A program made the translations under genes and the position numbers. The notes under the pieces are model-generated. The model did no database searches. It saw nothing but the letters and a program-made list of their open reading frames with translations, and was not told where the DNA came from. This document shows positions 49,991 through 62,382 of a DNA stretch of 64,000 nt, in pieces (within the stretch, counting starts at the first letter, position 1; each line of letters begins with the position of its first letter). Origin of the DNA: Corythucha ciliata (Eukaryota > Arthropoda > Insecta > Hemiptera > Tingidae); the NCBI GenBank assembly GCA_038030265.1, contig CM075940.1, positions 9,362,001 through 9,426,000 of the forward strand, in the 5' to 3' direction.

Positions 49991-52394
49991 CAGTGAAGCG
50001 GAGGCGCTTCTCGACCTCCTGACTCTGGTGGACCACGTCCGTGTCGGGAAGGATCTCGCAGGCTCGTGAGTAGTGAGCTTTTTGGTCAGAATCGAGTAGC
50101 CATGTAGGCTGATGGTCTTGTTTCAGAAACGTGCTCTCAGTTTCCAGGAAATTTCCAGGTAGAGGCAGCTGCCTACCCATGCCCCCCCCCTGTTTGTTCC
50201 CATGACCAAATATCCTAACGGATCACGTGAAAAACCCTAACGGTACCGGTGACGAGCTGTAGGCTCGTATGGGACTGCTATCAAAGTCTACTGTCTGTCA
50301 GCTTATAGACTGTTTAATGACCAACTGAAGAGCCAATTTGAGCGTTCCAAGTACAAATAACAAAATGTAGGAGGAAAAGAGCGGAAATGAGAAGCCGGAC
50401 GATCTGGCTTGACCTTTGGCTGATGAGCATTACTAGCAGACTATAGACGGAAATGTAACGGGGCACGAGCAACGGGCTGTTGCCTACTAGTCCAGGACAA
50501 CATGGTAAGCCCTTGAATGGGTGGTAAAAATGAGTCGGTTTTTATGTTCCGGGAAGGGCTCGGGTGGGTAACTTCGTTATCAATGGACTGGAACCAGCAC
50601 TTGGCGTTCTAGTGTCTAACAATTCTCCATGTTAAGGTCCTCTATCGGTGGAGTTGCGGTACAAACGCGGAAAGACTCGATTTTATTGGTTCACTGCTAG
50701 TGTCTAACCTTCAGAGATGGGTTAACACCCAGTCGGATTGGAGGAGCACTCACATCAGATTGCAGGCCTCTCTGTCAGCTCCGATATCACCTACACCGCA
50801 TTGGGTGGTCATAGAATCCCATGTTAAGCCAAGTCGTGTCAGTCCTGCGGCGACAACAACGACACAGCCTCCCATGAGTGTGAGGAATTAGCAGGTTCAG
50901 CCTATTCGGGCTTCATGTGCTCACGGTAGTTCCAGTCAGCGAGGCTCAAACCGAGCCTCTCTTCAACGGAGAATCCTGGACTAGATCCTCGGACCCTTCC
51001 AGAGCACTCTGTGCAAGAGGTGTAAATCTTCTAGCCCAGAATTCCGTGCTAAAGTCTTGGCTGGGGTGACCTTGGGATCTTGGTCGCACGACAGCCTGGT
51101 CATTATAGAGCCCCTTGAAACAGCCCGAGTAAATTCAGAGCTTGTTCTGCGTTAGTGCTACGCTTTGAGACATCTACGTTTCGAGTAGTTTGGAAATGGC
51201 TTGATATAGCCCAGGAACACTCCTCGAAATAAGTGACGCCCAAGGACATGAGCGTCTTTGTTTTGCAGGGTAACCTGAAGCGGTCACATCAATAGATGAA
51301 ATAGGTTGAGTTGAGACAATTGTTTTGGACAACCCATTCCCAGCCCAAGTCGCATTAAAAGGATACAGTTAAAAGAAGCGTAAAAAGTTGAGACCCCAAA
51401 TAGCCTCCAATGATCGTCCTCAATTGAGTAGCCGCAAACCACTGTTTATAAATCTGCATCAAGCAGAATAGGAGAATAGAAAGCATTGAAGACAGTAGGA
51501 AGGAAGTCTGTACATTGAGAACCGCTGCTTAAAACAACAATTGACTGTTATAATAAGAAATTTAAAATAAATCCCGTAAAATAATGAATTACCCATTCTG
51601 ACTGGATGTTGTAATGAGCGGCCGAACAAGTTTATGCTATAATATCTCAATCCGGAAGAACAAGCCGGCGGACGTCCTCAGAAAGCTCTCGAGTCTCGAG
51701 GGTATCATAAATGACAACAGAGCAAACTATCCTTCACGTAAAAACCTCCCTTCGGCCGCTTTGATAAAATTGACGTCACATCGTTTTGAGTTCTTTGGAC
51801 GTTTCCGCTGGCAAATTTGAGCTTTAAATTCATTTAATTCCTTCATAGTAGCCGTTCATTACTTATTTCATAGATTTTCAAAAATAGACGTGGTTTCCCT
51901 GGAAACGCTTTGGACTTGTCAACAGGGTAACAAACACCCAAGCATCCGCCGTTCCAAACGCTAACGGTCCTGTATATTGATAAGTTTTACATAAATATCC
52001 AAAACGTTGAAAGACAATCTCAGCCCCCCCCCCCTCCAACATTTTTCGTCTAGTTTCTCGCTCGGCATATCTGTGTCAAAGTAAAAGTGACTCATAATTC
52101 GTTTACTGTCACAGCCGCGCTATCAGTTCAACAAACGGTTTCCCCCATCCCTAAAAAGTGAATCATAGGCTGAACGAAACAGTTACTCATTTATTTAACA
52201 TGCTAACTTAGCCGAAGCTGAAGACTGAAGAGACTGCCCGTTTCCTGTACAGGTAAGAAAGGAGGGAAAAGCTTTTCTCCTCCCATGCCATGAAAAATTG
52301 ATTGTTCGTATTTTTTATTATTCTTTTTTTTTTAGAAAGTGAAAGTGGAACGCGTTGAAAATAATCGTACACCTGTCGCCGACGACCACTAGTT
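49991..52394. other. Unique region upstream of the rhomboid gene; decayed element fragments
   Basis: 49977-50180 has a minus-strand frame (start MGRQLPLPGNFLE) without a recognisable family. Near 50850 one plus-strand frame reads CQSCGDNN...SHECEE, a CCHC-like pattern of the kind seen in retroelement proteins, next to a stop. This suggests a decayed retroelement. An acceptor-like pyrimidine tract ends in AG at 52334-52335, so 52336-52394 is probably 5' UTR of the rhomboid exon. Confidence 0.4.
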
Positions 52395-55300
52395 ATGAAT
52401 TCCCAAAGGTCAGAAGATGCTCCTGGAGAGAATATAGCGTTGACGTACACGGATTCTGTGAGTGACTCTCTTTCACAATTTCATCCGCCCCCGATTAATA
52501 TCTAACTGATTTTCAATTTTTTTCAGTATTTGAGGAGACTATTTAGAAGCGTGAGTAATTTCTAGGATAGCCCTTGGAACCCCCACATGTAAAAACCTTC
52601 ATTTACAGCTCGACGTGGACAATGACGGTGTTATCCCCCTGGGAGAATTCGCTCGAGGGCTCAGAAGTGTCAATCACGATATACCCAAGAAGGCTATCGA
52701 TAGAGTTGTCAAAAGAGCCGACGAGAACTGCGACGGTGTGATCAGTTACCCGGAATTTAAAAAATTCGTAAGTATTTTGATTACTTTGTTGGAGCATTGT
52801 CCAGGACACCCTTGCCAGTACGGCGTATCCACAGGGCTCTTTTTAGGGGTAAGCAGGAGACGCGGATCCAGGATTTTCTGAGGAAGGGGGGGGGGAGGCT
52901 TTGCGTGCTTCGCTCCACTTAAAATAGCCTGACAGCCATTTTCTTCCTAAAAGCTAAACCAACTATTCCCACCTTAAAACATTCTAAACTGACTAAAATC
53001 GCGCCCCAGGATGGCAAAACCGACGATTCGCGCCTTGAAAATGGCTAAACTGCCTTCACGCACCCTAAAGTTGCCAAATCGAACATTCGCGACTTTTTGC
53101 TTGACGGACTATCCGCGTCCTGAAAACGGCTAAACTGACTATTTGCGCCCCAAAATGGCAAAACTTGGACTCATGCCTTGAAAACGGCCAAATTGACTCT
53201 AAGAGCCCTAAATTCAAAGATTCCCGCCCTGTAATTGCCTAAACAGATTATTCCTGACCTTAAAAGTGCAAAATCGACCGTTTGCGGGCCAAGTCGAATG
53301 GCCAAACTGCGATCATTCACGCTTTGCCTTGATGGGACTTTAAATTTACGCCATAGAAATATCAAAACTACGAATTCATCTACAAGGACTGCGTAAAGAC
53401 AATATGTAGACTTAGAGCAAACAACGGTCTGAGTTATTATTATAATGCAGTGGGCCCGCACTCGGCCTAGCCGAGCCCGAAGCGCTTAAGCCGTTCCTGG
53501 CTCATACGCCATGCCCTTAGGGTAGGACTCGGAAAAGCCTAATGCGGGTCCGCAAACCTATCTATGGCATTCACAAACTGAAGGACTCGGACCCCTCGCC
53601 CTCGAGAATGTGATGCCTGGCAACCTATCTGTCCCGAAAATGCGGAAACGAGTAGCCGCATACCTCACACTCGCCTTCAAAGTGCTTAGCCGATTCCTCT
53701 TCCAACTCGCAGCCCCGACACATCGGGTCTGCCACCATTCCCATTATGTGGAGGTGCTTACGTAGCGCATAGTGGCCTGTAAACATCCCCACAACCCTCC
53801 GCATGCTGCCTCTACTTAGTGATAGCAGCCACATCGTCGCCTCACTGTCCCATTCTCGAATGCAAGCCCTCGCTTGCCGACAGGCTATTCCAACTCCTGG
53901 CGGCCTCCCTATCCGCCCAATCCTTTATCTGGGCTCTCCCCACTGTCTTGGAGACCGCAATAATCGGCTCAGGTCCCCATACTTCCTTATTTGCCCCCTG
54001 TTTCGCCATTTCATCAGCTTTCTCATTCTCCTCGTATCCCCTGTGTCCAGGGGTCGACGCGAGGGTCACCTCATTACCCATTCCCTGTAACCTTGTGATG
54101 CCCCGCCGACAGTCCGCCACCAAGGCCGACTCCACCACCGGCCTGGCCACCGCCCCCCAGGGCTGCGCGGCTGTCCGCGTAGATCACCACCTCCCTGAAC
54201 CTCACATGCTTCCTAATTAGCTCCAGGACACAGTCATTTATCGCCACGACCTCTGCCTGAAAAACCATGGCCAACTTTCCTAGGGGCCTACAATCCCCAC
54301 CTTCAAACTCCGGTATCCAGAACCCAGATCCTGTCATTCCCGATTCCAACTTAGACCCATCCGTGAAGCAATTCATGGTTCCCTCTTGCACCCTGAATTC
54401 CTCTCTCGTACTAACTCAAATCCGTATCTTCCTTCCCAAGTCCAATCGCTTCACGGTTTTGTCACTCCTCATCTGGGTGGCAGGCGCCACCCGCTGGAGC
54501 TCCGGCGCTACTTCCCTGTGTCCCAAATCTCTCCCCCTTACCGCCCATTTCCCATGGACTTGCAACCCATAACATGTTTCCATTGCGCACATCTTGACCT
54601 CCAAATATAGGGGTCGCAGCCGTTGGAGTCGTCCTGAAGGCCCCCAGAGTCGCCAGACGCTGGACCCTGCCGAGCAACTCCCGCCCCCAGGACCACTCCA
54701 CCGCCTTCCACCAAGCCAAAGCGAAATACAATATTCTGGGCCTAATTATACCTGTGTCCGCACACAGCATCCGTTGAGGAGTTAAGCCCCAGGTGTACTC
54801 CCCACTATTCGCCTACATTGATGAAATGTCCTTACCGCTCGTTTACACACATTGTCCGCGTGGGTCCTCCACGACAGTTTACCGTTCAGGGTCACCCCCA
54901 AATATTTAGCTTCTGTCACCCTTTCTATTTCTCTTCCGTTCATCTTAATTGGCCCCCACCCTGCCAAGCTCCTCTTCTTCGTAAAGAGTATGAGCTTGGC
55001 TTTTTCCGGGTTCACCGCAAGTCCTCTGCCTGCACACCAGTTATTCATTACGTAAACAGCCTGATTCATGAGACCGCACAAGGTGCTCAAGTCCTTCCTC
55101 CTCACCAATATCACCCCATCATCCGCAAAGAACTGACAATAAATACCCTCTCTCTCCAAAATTCGTATGAGCCCCTCTATGACCGAACACTAGAGCAGGG
55201 GTGAAATGCAGGAGCCTTGAGGGGTTCCCCTCTCAGCCTTCACTTCCACTTCCACACCCCCCAGCTCCGCCACCACCCATCTATTCCGCAGCATCACCTC

Positions 55301-58300
55301 CACAAACTCTATCAACACATTGACATTGTTCACCCCGAACTCTCTCAACACCTCTATCATACACTCCCTGGAGACATTATTGAATGCCCCCTCTATATCT
55401 ACGAATCACCCCAAGCAGTACTCCTTACAGCCCAGACTATCCTCCACCCTCGACAGTAGCGCATGCAGCGCCGTATCCGTCGACCTCCCCGCATTATATG
55501 CATGTTGATGCTCGTGCAACCCTCTCCTAGCAAGCACTTCCTGCCGGATATACAAATCTATGACTCGCTCCAATACTCTTTAGCCTACACAATTAATACT
55601 TATAGGCCTAAAATCCGCCGCGCGGTTACATGCTCTTCCACCACCTTTATGTAAAAATTTCACTCTTACCCTCGTCCATGCCGTGGGGATTTTCCCCCTT
55701 ACCAAGCAGTTCACTATCAGTCGACGAACACTTTCTTTCGCCTCCTCATTTGCTTTCTGGATGACGATCGGGTGTATTCCGTCATGCCCCGCCGCCTTGT
55801 AGGCTCCCAACGTCGCCAGCGCCCATCTGAAGCGTTCCCCTGTGCAGATCAATTCGCTCTGTGCCCTCCGACTTCCGTCTAAGTCAGGCACATCAGTCTC
55901 AACCGCGGTCATCTGCCTCTCCTCACACCCTGGAAAATGAGTGCTTAGCATATGATCCAAAATTCCCTTGTTATCCACTATCACTTCAGCTGTCGGCAGC
56001 GTGATTGATCCCAGCTGCCATTCCACTTCATCTCTGATGACCTTGCTCAGTCTTGCCGTTTCCTTCGCCGACTCCACTTCCTCGCAGAATTTCCTCCACG
56101 CCGTCCTCTTCATTCTCCGGAGGTCCCACTTTTGGGTCTTTCTGGCTTCATTATACTGCTGCCAATCCACCCCAGCCTTCGTCAACCTAGCTCTATTAAA
56201 GTTAGACCTCACTTTTTTTACGCTGCTCCCTGAGCTGGGAGTTCCACCACGGCGCACCCGTTCCGCGAATGCGTCGGGCCGGACAGGCTTCCTCAAACGC
56301 TTTTTTCAACGATCTAGTCAGCTTGCTTTCTTGAAGTTCGACGCTATCCTCCTGCTCCCCAGCTTGTTGTTGCTGTAGCTTCCTCTCGAATTTATCCCAG
56401 TCCGCTCGCCTGGGGTTTCTAACCGGCTTCACCGCCAACGGCTTCGCTCCAACCTTGAATCTAATTGGCCTGTGATCAGAGGAAATAGAATTACACACCC
56501 TCCATCCAGTTATCACGCCTCCCCCCCCCCCCAGAGCAGAATGTGGCGTCAATCACCTCACTCCGACTCCGAGTCACGAACGTGGGCATGTTTCCAATAT
56601 TCATAATTACAAAATTCAGCCTTACCAGGTCTTCCAGAAGCTCCTCACCTGCCCTATTCGTATCTGTCGAACTCCACGCTACGTTATGGGCATTCAAGTC
56701 CGCCCCGACGATCAATATCGCCGTCTCCCGGACACAAATCTCCATCAATCTTTCCAGCTATTCCGGGATCTCCGTCCTTCCGTCTTAGGCCCTATACCAG
56801 GAAGCTACATAAACAGTCTTATGTGCCCCCCCCCCCTCGCATTTCAATATTTATACTTGCCACTGCCAAGTCCGGCGTTGAATACCCACTTACCCTCACC
56901 GGCTGCAAGATGGACTGCACCACCACACATGCCCTCACCCTATCCAGTCCCTCCGTTGCGTGAATCACGGTCTGAGTTAACAGTACCTGCATAGACTGGG
57001 AACAGTCCCAACAGGTAACTGCGAAGTATGTGGGACACAGGGCAGCCTAGAACGTACTATAATGGAGTGCAGCAGCTATCGTAACCAAAGGACCTTATTT
57101 CTTGACAATATTACTAACCTCATCACCTGTCCCTCTAACTACAGCACAATCTTATCGTCTGATTCCATCCCGGTATATAAGGCTTTATACAATTTCACTG
57201 TAGCCATCGACTTCAAAGTTTATAAGCCATCTTATTAAAGCTTATTAAATAATTGTACCATATGGCTGTATGGTCCTCCACCAATGCCAGAAATATATAC
57301 ATATATGTATCAAAACTGACGATCTGAGCGTTGAAAATTGCTAAACTGACTATTTGCGCGCTAAAAGTAGCCAAAATGGCAATTTTCCCGCTTAACAGTC
57401 CACCACAAGCCTTGTCTTTGTACAGGGTTGCTAAAAACCGGGGAAAGTCAGGGAATCTCAAAGTGGTAAGGGAAATCCGGGAAAAGGTCAGGGAATTTCT
57501 TGATTTTGACACCAAAGTCGGGGAAAAATGAGATAGCTTCTTTCTCCTTAACTTCCTAGTATTTGATGGTCAAACGAGAAAGAAAAAAGTAACCCATAGA
57601 CGGTCTCCTCTTTCGTTCTCGATTTTTTGAGTTATGCGTTATACCAGTCAGGTGCAGATTCAGGATTTGTGCAAGGCTTGAGAAATTGTGTACTTTCCTC
57701 TATTAAAAATTGATTGGGAGCTGATAGCTATTCTCTGCCTATAAATGGCTAAACTAGCTATTGCAGCCATAAAACCGGCTAAGCTGATTATACTCGCGCC
57801 CCAAAATGGTAAAGCTGACGATTCGAAGATTGAAAATGGCTCAACTGACTATTTGCGCGCTAAAAATAGCCGAAATGGCAATGCCCAATTTAGAACTGAC
57901 TTTACTCGCCTTATAAATGGCTTACCTACCTGAGGATTCGCGCAGCCCTGAAACCCCTTGAACAGATGTAATCCCCTCCCTTTAAACCTTTAAATAAAGA
58001 AATGGCCTCCAAAACGTGCAATTCTGCTGAAATTAGGACTTGAAACTTACAATTTCACGTAAATCATGCCTGGAAACATCCAACTTTGCATATATTTGCC
58101 CCCCCAAATGTTGCAATTTTGTTGGGAGTAATAATACCTCGTACGGGCCGGGACTCGTGAGCCAACAACGCGCCCTCAAAAAACATTTGAAAACTAGCAA
58201 TTTCATGGAAATTTACCACTGAAACTTGCAATTTCGCCGAAACTAAAACCCGGAACTTGCAATTTTGCTGAACTGAAGACCCGAAACTTCACCAGAATCG

Positions 58301-61300
58301 AGCGTACTGGCTACGAGTCCGCCACTGCAAAACTGGCGTCGAAACTGCCATTTGGTTTTAGTGGAGACCCTAAACTTGCAATTTCGCTTAAATTAAGACC
58401 TGAAGACCCGAAGCTGTCCATTTCCTGGAAACTTGTAATTTCGCTAAAATTAGGACCTGAACTTACAAACTCATTCAATTTCAATCGCGAATAAATTCAT
58501 GGCTTGCCCAGGGTTCACGCCCTGAAAGTTTCAGTTTTATTGAAATTAGGTCGTGAAACTTGCAATATCGCTAATATTTAGCCAGGAAACTTTCAATTTC
58601 ACATTTTTGCCTGTGAAATGTTACAACTTTGCGGCTATTTGTCGGACTTGAAGCGCTGTCGAGGTCGAGCAAGCTCGGCTTCCTGTACCATTTAAATAAT
58701 AATAAAAAAACACCCAAAACTTGCAATTTCACGGAATAATTACTCGAAACTTGTAATTTTGCGAAATTGAGACGTGAAACTTGCAATATCGCGAATAATC
58801 AGCCCGTAATATGCCAATTCCTCAACGCCAAATTTGAAGGCTGGGCACGGCCGTGGTTCCGCTGTCACTAAGAAGGATCCCAAATAAATCCCAGAAACCA
58901 AAAACTGGCCATTTCGCGGGAATAAATACCGGAAATTAGCAATGTCCCGAATTATAATTAGAGCCGAAACATGGAATTCCGCAGATTTTTAGCCCTGCGT
59001 GACGGCACTGAAACTTGCAATTTAGCAGGTATTTAGATCTGAATGATGTAATTTCTCTGCTAATTCTCTTAGTTTTACCTGGGGTTTGCAGGTAAAGCTT
59101 TTCCTCAATTTTAGCTGTGAATTAGCGATTCTTCTCTATTTTATCACTGAATTAACGTTATTCTTAATTTTAACCGTGAAGTCACTTTCCGAAAAATGCC
59201 CAATTTTTCACAGCCATACTGCGCTGGCGTTTCGGTCGGTACCGAGTGAGCTGTGCCGAGACTTTGTCTTAGACAGCCGGTATGCGATTAGGCGCTAGTA
59301 GTGTAGAACGAATTGCATGCGTTGAAGCATGCGCCTCGCATACGAATAAAATGTGATAGCAAGCTCAATTGTCGAATTGAAAGCGCACAAGTGTGGAAAT
59401 AGCTTAACAGTGTCGCATAAATTTCCGTAAAAATACCCCCCCCCCCCCGTTCACTGGGGTCAATGCTGTACTACACTCTCCAATTATTTTGTTTGTTCTC
59501 TTTCTTGCTAGAATAACTCTCTCTGAGGTCAGATTTCCAGTTGGAAGGGGGGAGTCAGCAACTTTATGGTTGAAAATTGTGGTGTTGTCAGCCAAATCTA
59601 GGTATAATATAATTGGTATGTGATCTTGGCTTATATATCCAGTTTTTGGAACAAACAATCAAGTTCTCTCAAAGAACAGACCGCGAAATTGACATTTTCC
59701 TGCCTGAATATGTATTCGTGAAATTGCAAATTTCAGGTTTTTACTTACGTGAAATTGCTCGTTTCTAGTCTAAATATTATTGAAATTGGTAGTTTCGGGT
59801 CTTTATTTCCGCCAAATTACAACTTCTGGTCGATGTTTCCGTGAAATTTTCTCTGGTTGAACAAGAAGTGTAATTTGTACTATGGCTTTTCCTTAATTAA
59901 AAGTTGCAAATTAGCCTTTTTTCTCAATTTCATGCCGCAAATTAACGATTTTTCTCTACGCTTGGCCTTGATTCAGCGAATTTTAACCGCTTATTAGCGA
60001 CTTTTCTTGTTTTCAGGTTTAGGCTCATGAAATTGGTATCAAAAGCCGTTGATTGGCGTTTTCTCAATTTTAGCCGCTCAGAGGCGCTTTTTATCGCGAA
60101 AATTTACAATTTATGCCCACGATTTAGCGTTTGTCTTCATTTTTACCGCTGGTTAGTGCTTTTGCAAGATTTGTACCGCGAATGAGCGCTTTTTTCTCAA
60201 TTTTATCCGCGAAGTGTACCTATAGTGTTTTTATTCCACGAATTAGTGACTTTTGACAATTTTAGCCGCTAATTAGCGATTTTACGAAACTTCAGTAGCG
60301 GTTTTAATTAAGTGAATTAGCGATTTTGTAGAATTCTAGCCGCGATTTAGGGGGTTTTCTCCATTTCAGCAGCGAATTGGCAGCTTTTTAAATTTTTCCA
60401 GTGAATTAGCAATTTTTCTCAATTGTAGCCCCGAATTAGCGTTTTACTCAATTTCATCCGCGAGTTAGTGCTTTTTCTCGATTTTAGTCGGGAAGTAGCA
60501 CTCTTGATTCCGTGAATTAGCGATTTTGTTTCCATTCTAGCCGTGATTGAGCGCTTTTTCTCGATTTTAGCCGCGAATTAGCACCTTTTCTCACTTTTAT
60601 CCGTGAAATTAGCCAATTTTTAGCTGCGGTCATCTGTCCAGCCAAAAGTGGCCAATGATTGATGAATAATCACCAAATTGCGTCACTCCATGCTATGTAT
60701 CAGTCAATTCCTGGCGAAATTGGTAGTTTCGGGTCTTTATTTTCGCGAAATAGCAAGTTTATGGGCCTTTTTGTGCGTGACGAATGGCCAAGTAATTTCC
60801 ACATTTAGAGCTAAGTATCGGTAAGTTTGCAATTTCTGATCTAAATTTGAGCGAAATTTCAAGTTTCCAGGCTGAATATCCGCGAAATTGTAGCCTCGGG
60901 GTCTTTTTTGTGGTGGTAGAACTCCGGGGGGGGGGAGCCCCACATATTGTGGTCAGCTAATTCACTATTCATTATTCTTCAATGACCCTCTTTGAATCGA
61001 CGTCTCCCTCCTGATCGTGTTTACCACCTTCCAGGTGTCTCCCTAGTGGCGACCGACGACGCGACGGTAGAGGCCTTAAAATATCGTCTGTTCCAGGTAC
61101 TTGAACGAGAACGAGGAGCTCAATGGCTTTTTCAACGCTACGTCAACGTGGCAATTCCACCTCGAAAACTGAAAGCTATTCGAACCGACAGTACCGACGG
61201 CGAGTACGAAGAAGAGTATTCCTGTTACCCGCCTCCCTTGGGCATGGTCATCATCAGTTTACTTGAGGTACCTTTTCCCGTTCTCCACCATTATTTTTGT

Positions 61301-62382
61301 ACACCAAAACTTTTTTTTCCGATTCTAAAGATAGGGACTTTCTTGTACGACAATTTGTCCCGAGGGTACGGCTACATCGACGGCCCTGCAGCAACTCTCT
61401 TCATTTACAACCCTCATAGGCGTATTGAAGTGTGGCGTTTCGTGACTTACATGTTCGTTCATATTGGGTAAGTTTCGGAGATTCGTCATTTTTATTTTGT
61501 TTTTTGTTCTTTGGAGGAATTTACTTTTGATTGTGGGGTGGTGTTGTGACTTTTTGTGTACGTTGGCGTGATTTCAACTATTAAGTTACGGGGGCCCTTG
61601 CCGTGAAGAGCACGCTAGTGGCCTAGGAGAGCCGAATTCCCCTCCCCACCCACACACACACACACATGTCTAGTTATTTACTTAGGATCGACATTACTTT
61701 CTACAGCTTGTTCGTGGGCTACTGACTGATCATGAGTCATTCCCTAAAGTGATGAGTGGCGTACGATGGTAATTTGCATGTTAGAATCGTATTTTTTGGC
61801 TCAATAACGTTTTGAAATGACGCTGATTTTGTTTGGCTTTGTCTCTCCACCCCCTCCCCATTTCCACTAGCTGTGAATTAACTTACTAGTATGGTTTACT
61901 CATTTAATCACACCGTTAGCCTATAAATAATTTTTTTTTTTCACGTCGCCCTCCCTGCTTTTATTTTCATTTCATTTCCCAGTGCTTTTCATCTCATCGT
62001 CAACCTAGCTGTTCAACTTCTTCTGGGTCTCCCACTAGAAATGGTCCACGGATGGTGGCGAGTTCTCACCGTCTACATCTCGGGCGTTCTTGCCGGCTCG
62101 CTTGCAACGTCCATTTCAGACCCGAATGTATATTTGGCAGGAGCGTCGGGCGGCGTTTACGCTATCATCGCCGCTCACGTTGCCACGATTATTATGGTAA
62201 TTCCACGCGGTAATTTTTAGCTTGTGTCGAATAAAACAACTTTTTCTTTTTTAAACAAAAAATCGTAGAATTGGAATGAAATGCAGTTCGCCAGTGTCCA
62301 GCTTGTTATCTTTCTCATATTGGCCATTTCCGATGTTGGAAGTGCCGTATACAATCGATACGTCTTAAACATGAATGAGCAG
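52395..62382 (+). CDS. RHBDL-like: EF-hand rhomboid protease (RHBDL/rho-4 type), 3' end outside window
   Basis: Rhomboids are intramembrane serine proteases; the RHBDL1/3-rho-4 branch has N-terminal EF-hands. N-terminal exons are 52395-52457, 52527-52550 (24 nt) and 52609-52767, all phase 0. The ATG has a TAA in frame 12 codons upstream. The two EF loops are DVDNDGVIPLGE (31-42) and DENCDGVISYPE (67-78). Protease exons are 61035-61267, 61331-61467, 61983-62196 and 62269-62382, with phases 1 (entry), 0, 2, 0, 0. They carry YSCYPPPLGM before TM1, the WRFVTYMFVH loop motif, LPLEMVHGWWR, and the catalytic serine in GASGGVYA. The exon with the catalytic histidine is not reached. Exon 3 leaves in phase 0 but 61035 enters in phase 1, so at least one linker exon within the 8.3-kb intron is missing from my model. 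Joining the two halves is inference from strand, order and family architecture. Confidence 0.85.
52920..53310 (+). repeat. Family F about 30-bp degenerate array, block 1
   Basis: AAAATGGCTAAACTGACTATTTGCGCCC-like units, within the rhomboid intron. The same wording resumes at 57300-57960, on the far side of the LINE. A G-run lies at 52887-52895. Confidence 0.7.
53424..53436 (+). repeat. Target-site duplication, LINE 3' side
   Basis: ACGGTCTGAGTTA, identical over 13 bp to 56967-56979. It abuts the A/T-rich tail of the element. Confidence 0.8.
53437..56966 (-). mobile_element. I/R1-like LINE retrotransposon, 5'-truncated and decayed
   Basis: Read on the minus strand, the order is as follows. 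Endonuclease (EEP): VGADLNAHNVAWSS, RSRSEVIDATFCS, SISSDHRPIRF. Reverse transcriptase: YKAAGHDGIHP, DFRPISINCVG, then a GTPQG box and FFADDGVIL with the FADD catalytic box. RNase H: CFTDGSKLESG, AEVVAINDC, IYADSRAAL, STPGHRGYEENEKADEMA. Last is a CxxC...H...C tail (MCRGCELEEESAKHFEGEC). The APE-type endonuclease plus RNase H indicates the I/R1-related superfamily. Frames are broken several times (C-run at 56521-56532, stops near 55160-55430, shift near 54150), so it is dead. The 5' end starts inside the endonuclease; the 3' end is an (ATA/TAA)n tail near 53437-53446. It is antisense within the rhomboid intron. Confidence 0.9.
56967..56979 (+). repeat. Target-site duplication, LINE 5' side
   Basis: ACGGTCTGAGTTA, the partner of 53424-53436. 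It directly follows the point where the endonuclease similarity begins, which fixes the 5' truncation. Confidence 0.8.
57300..57960 (+). repeat. Family F degenerate array, blocks 2-3
   Basis: 57300-57420 and 57720-57960 carry AAAATGGCTAAACTGACTATTTGCGC units. 57430-57540 has a GGGAAAGTCAGGGAATCT-type stretch with its own internal near-repeat. Confidence 0.65.
58010..59060 (+). repeat. Family D about 30-bp degenerate array, block 2
   Basis: GAAACTTGCAATTTCGC + AAATTAGGACCTGA units throughout; also GTCGAGGTCGAGCAAGCTC and AATAATAAAAAAACACCC insertions that echo 16960-17010. Co-linear landmarks with 16540-17060 suggest one duplicated element. Confidence 0.75.
59085..59200 (-). repeat. Short family A stretch, minus orientation
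   Basis: CTCAATTTTAGCTGTGAATTAGCG-type units, about four copies. 59200-59680 after it is unique, with a C-run at 59438-59448 and no recognisable gene. Confidence 0.6.
59680..60910 (-). repeat. Families D and A arrays, minus orientation
   Basis: 59680-59870 and 60690-60910 carry family D complements (CGTGAAATTGCAAGTTTC, GGGTCTTTATTTCCGC). 59890-60620 carries family A complements (GCGAATTAGCGATTTTTCTCAATT). The pairing of A and D blocks mirrors the neighbouring 58010-59200. Confidence 0.75.
61652..61666 (+). repeat. (CA)n microsatellite
   Basis: CACACACACACACAC within a rhomboid intron (61468-61982). Nothing else in that intron is notable. Confidence 0.8.

Noticed and set aside
54267..55654. 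Plus-strand open frames across the LINE
   Set aside because: They are antisense shadows of the reverse transcriptase and RNase H regions.
59205..59350. Possible tRNA-like or small RNA gene (structured-looking GC-rich stretch)
   Set aside because: No A/B box pair or cloverleaf could be traced by eye.
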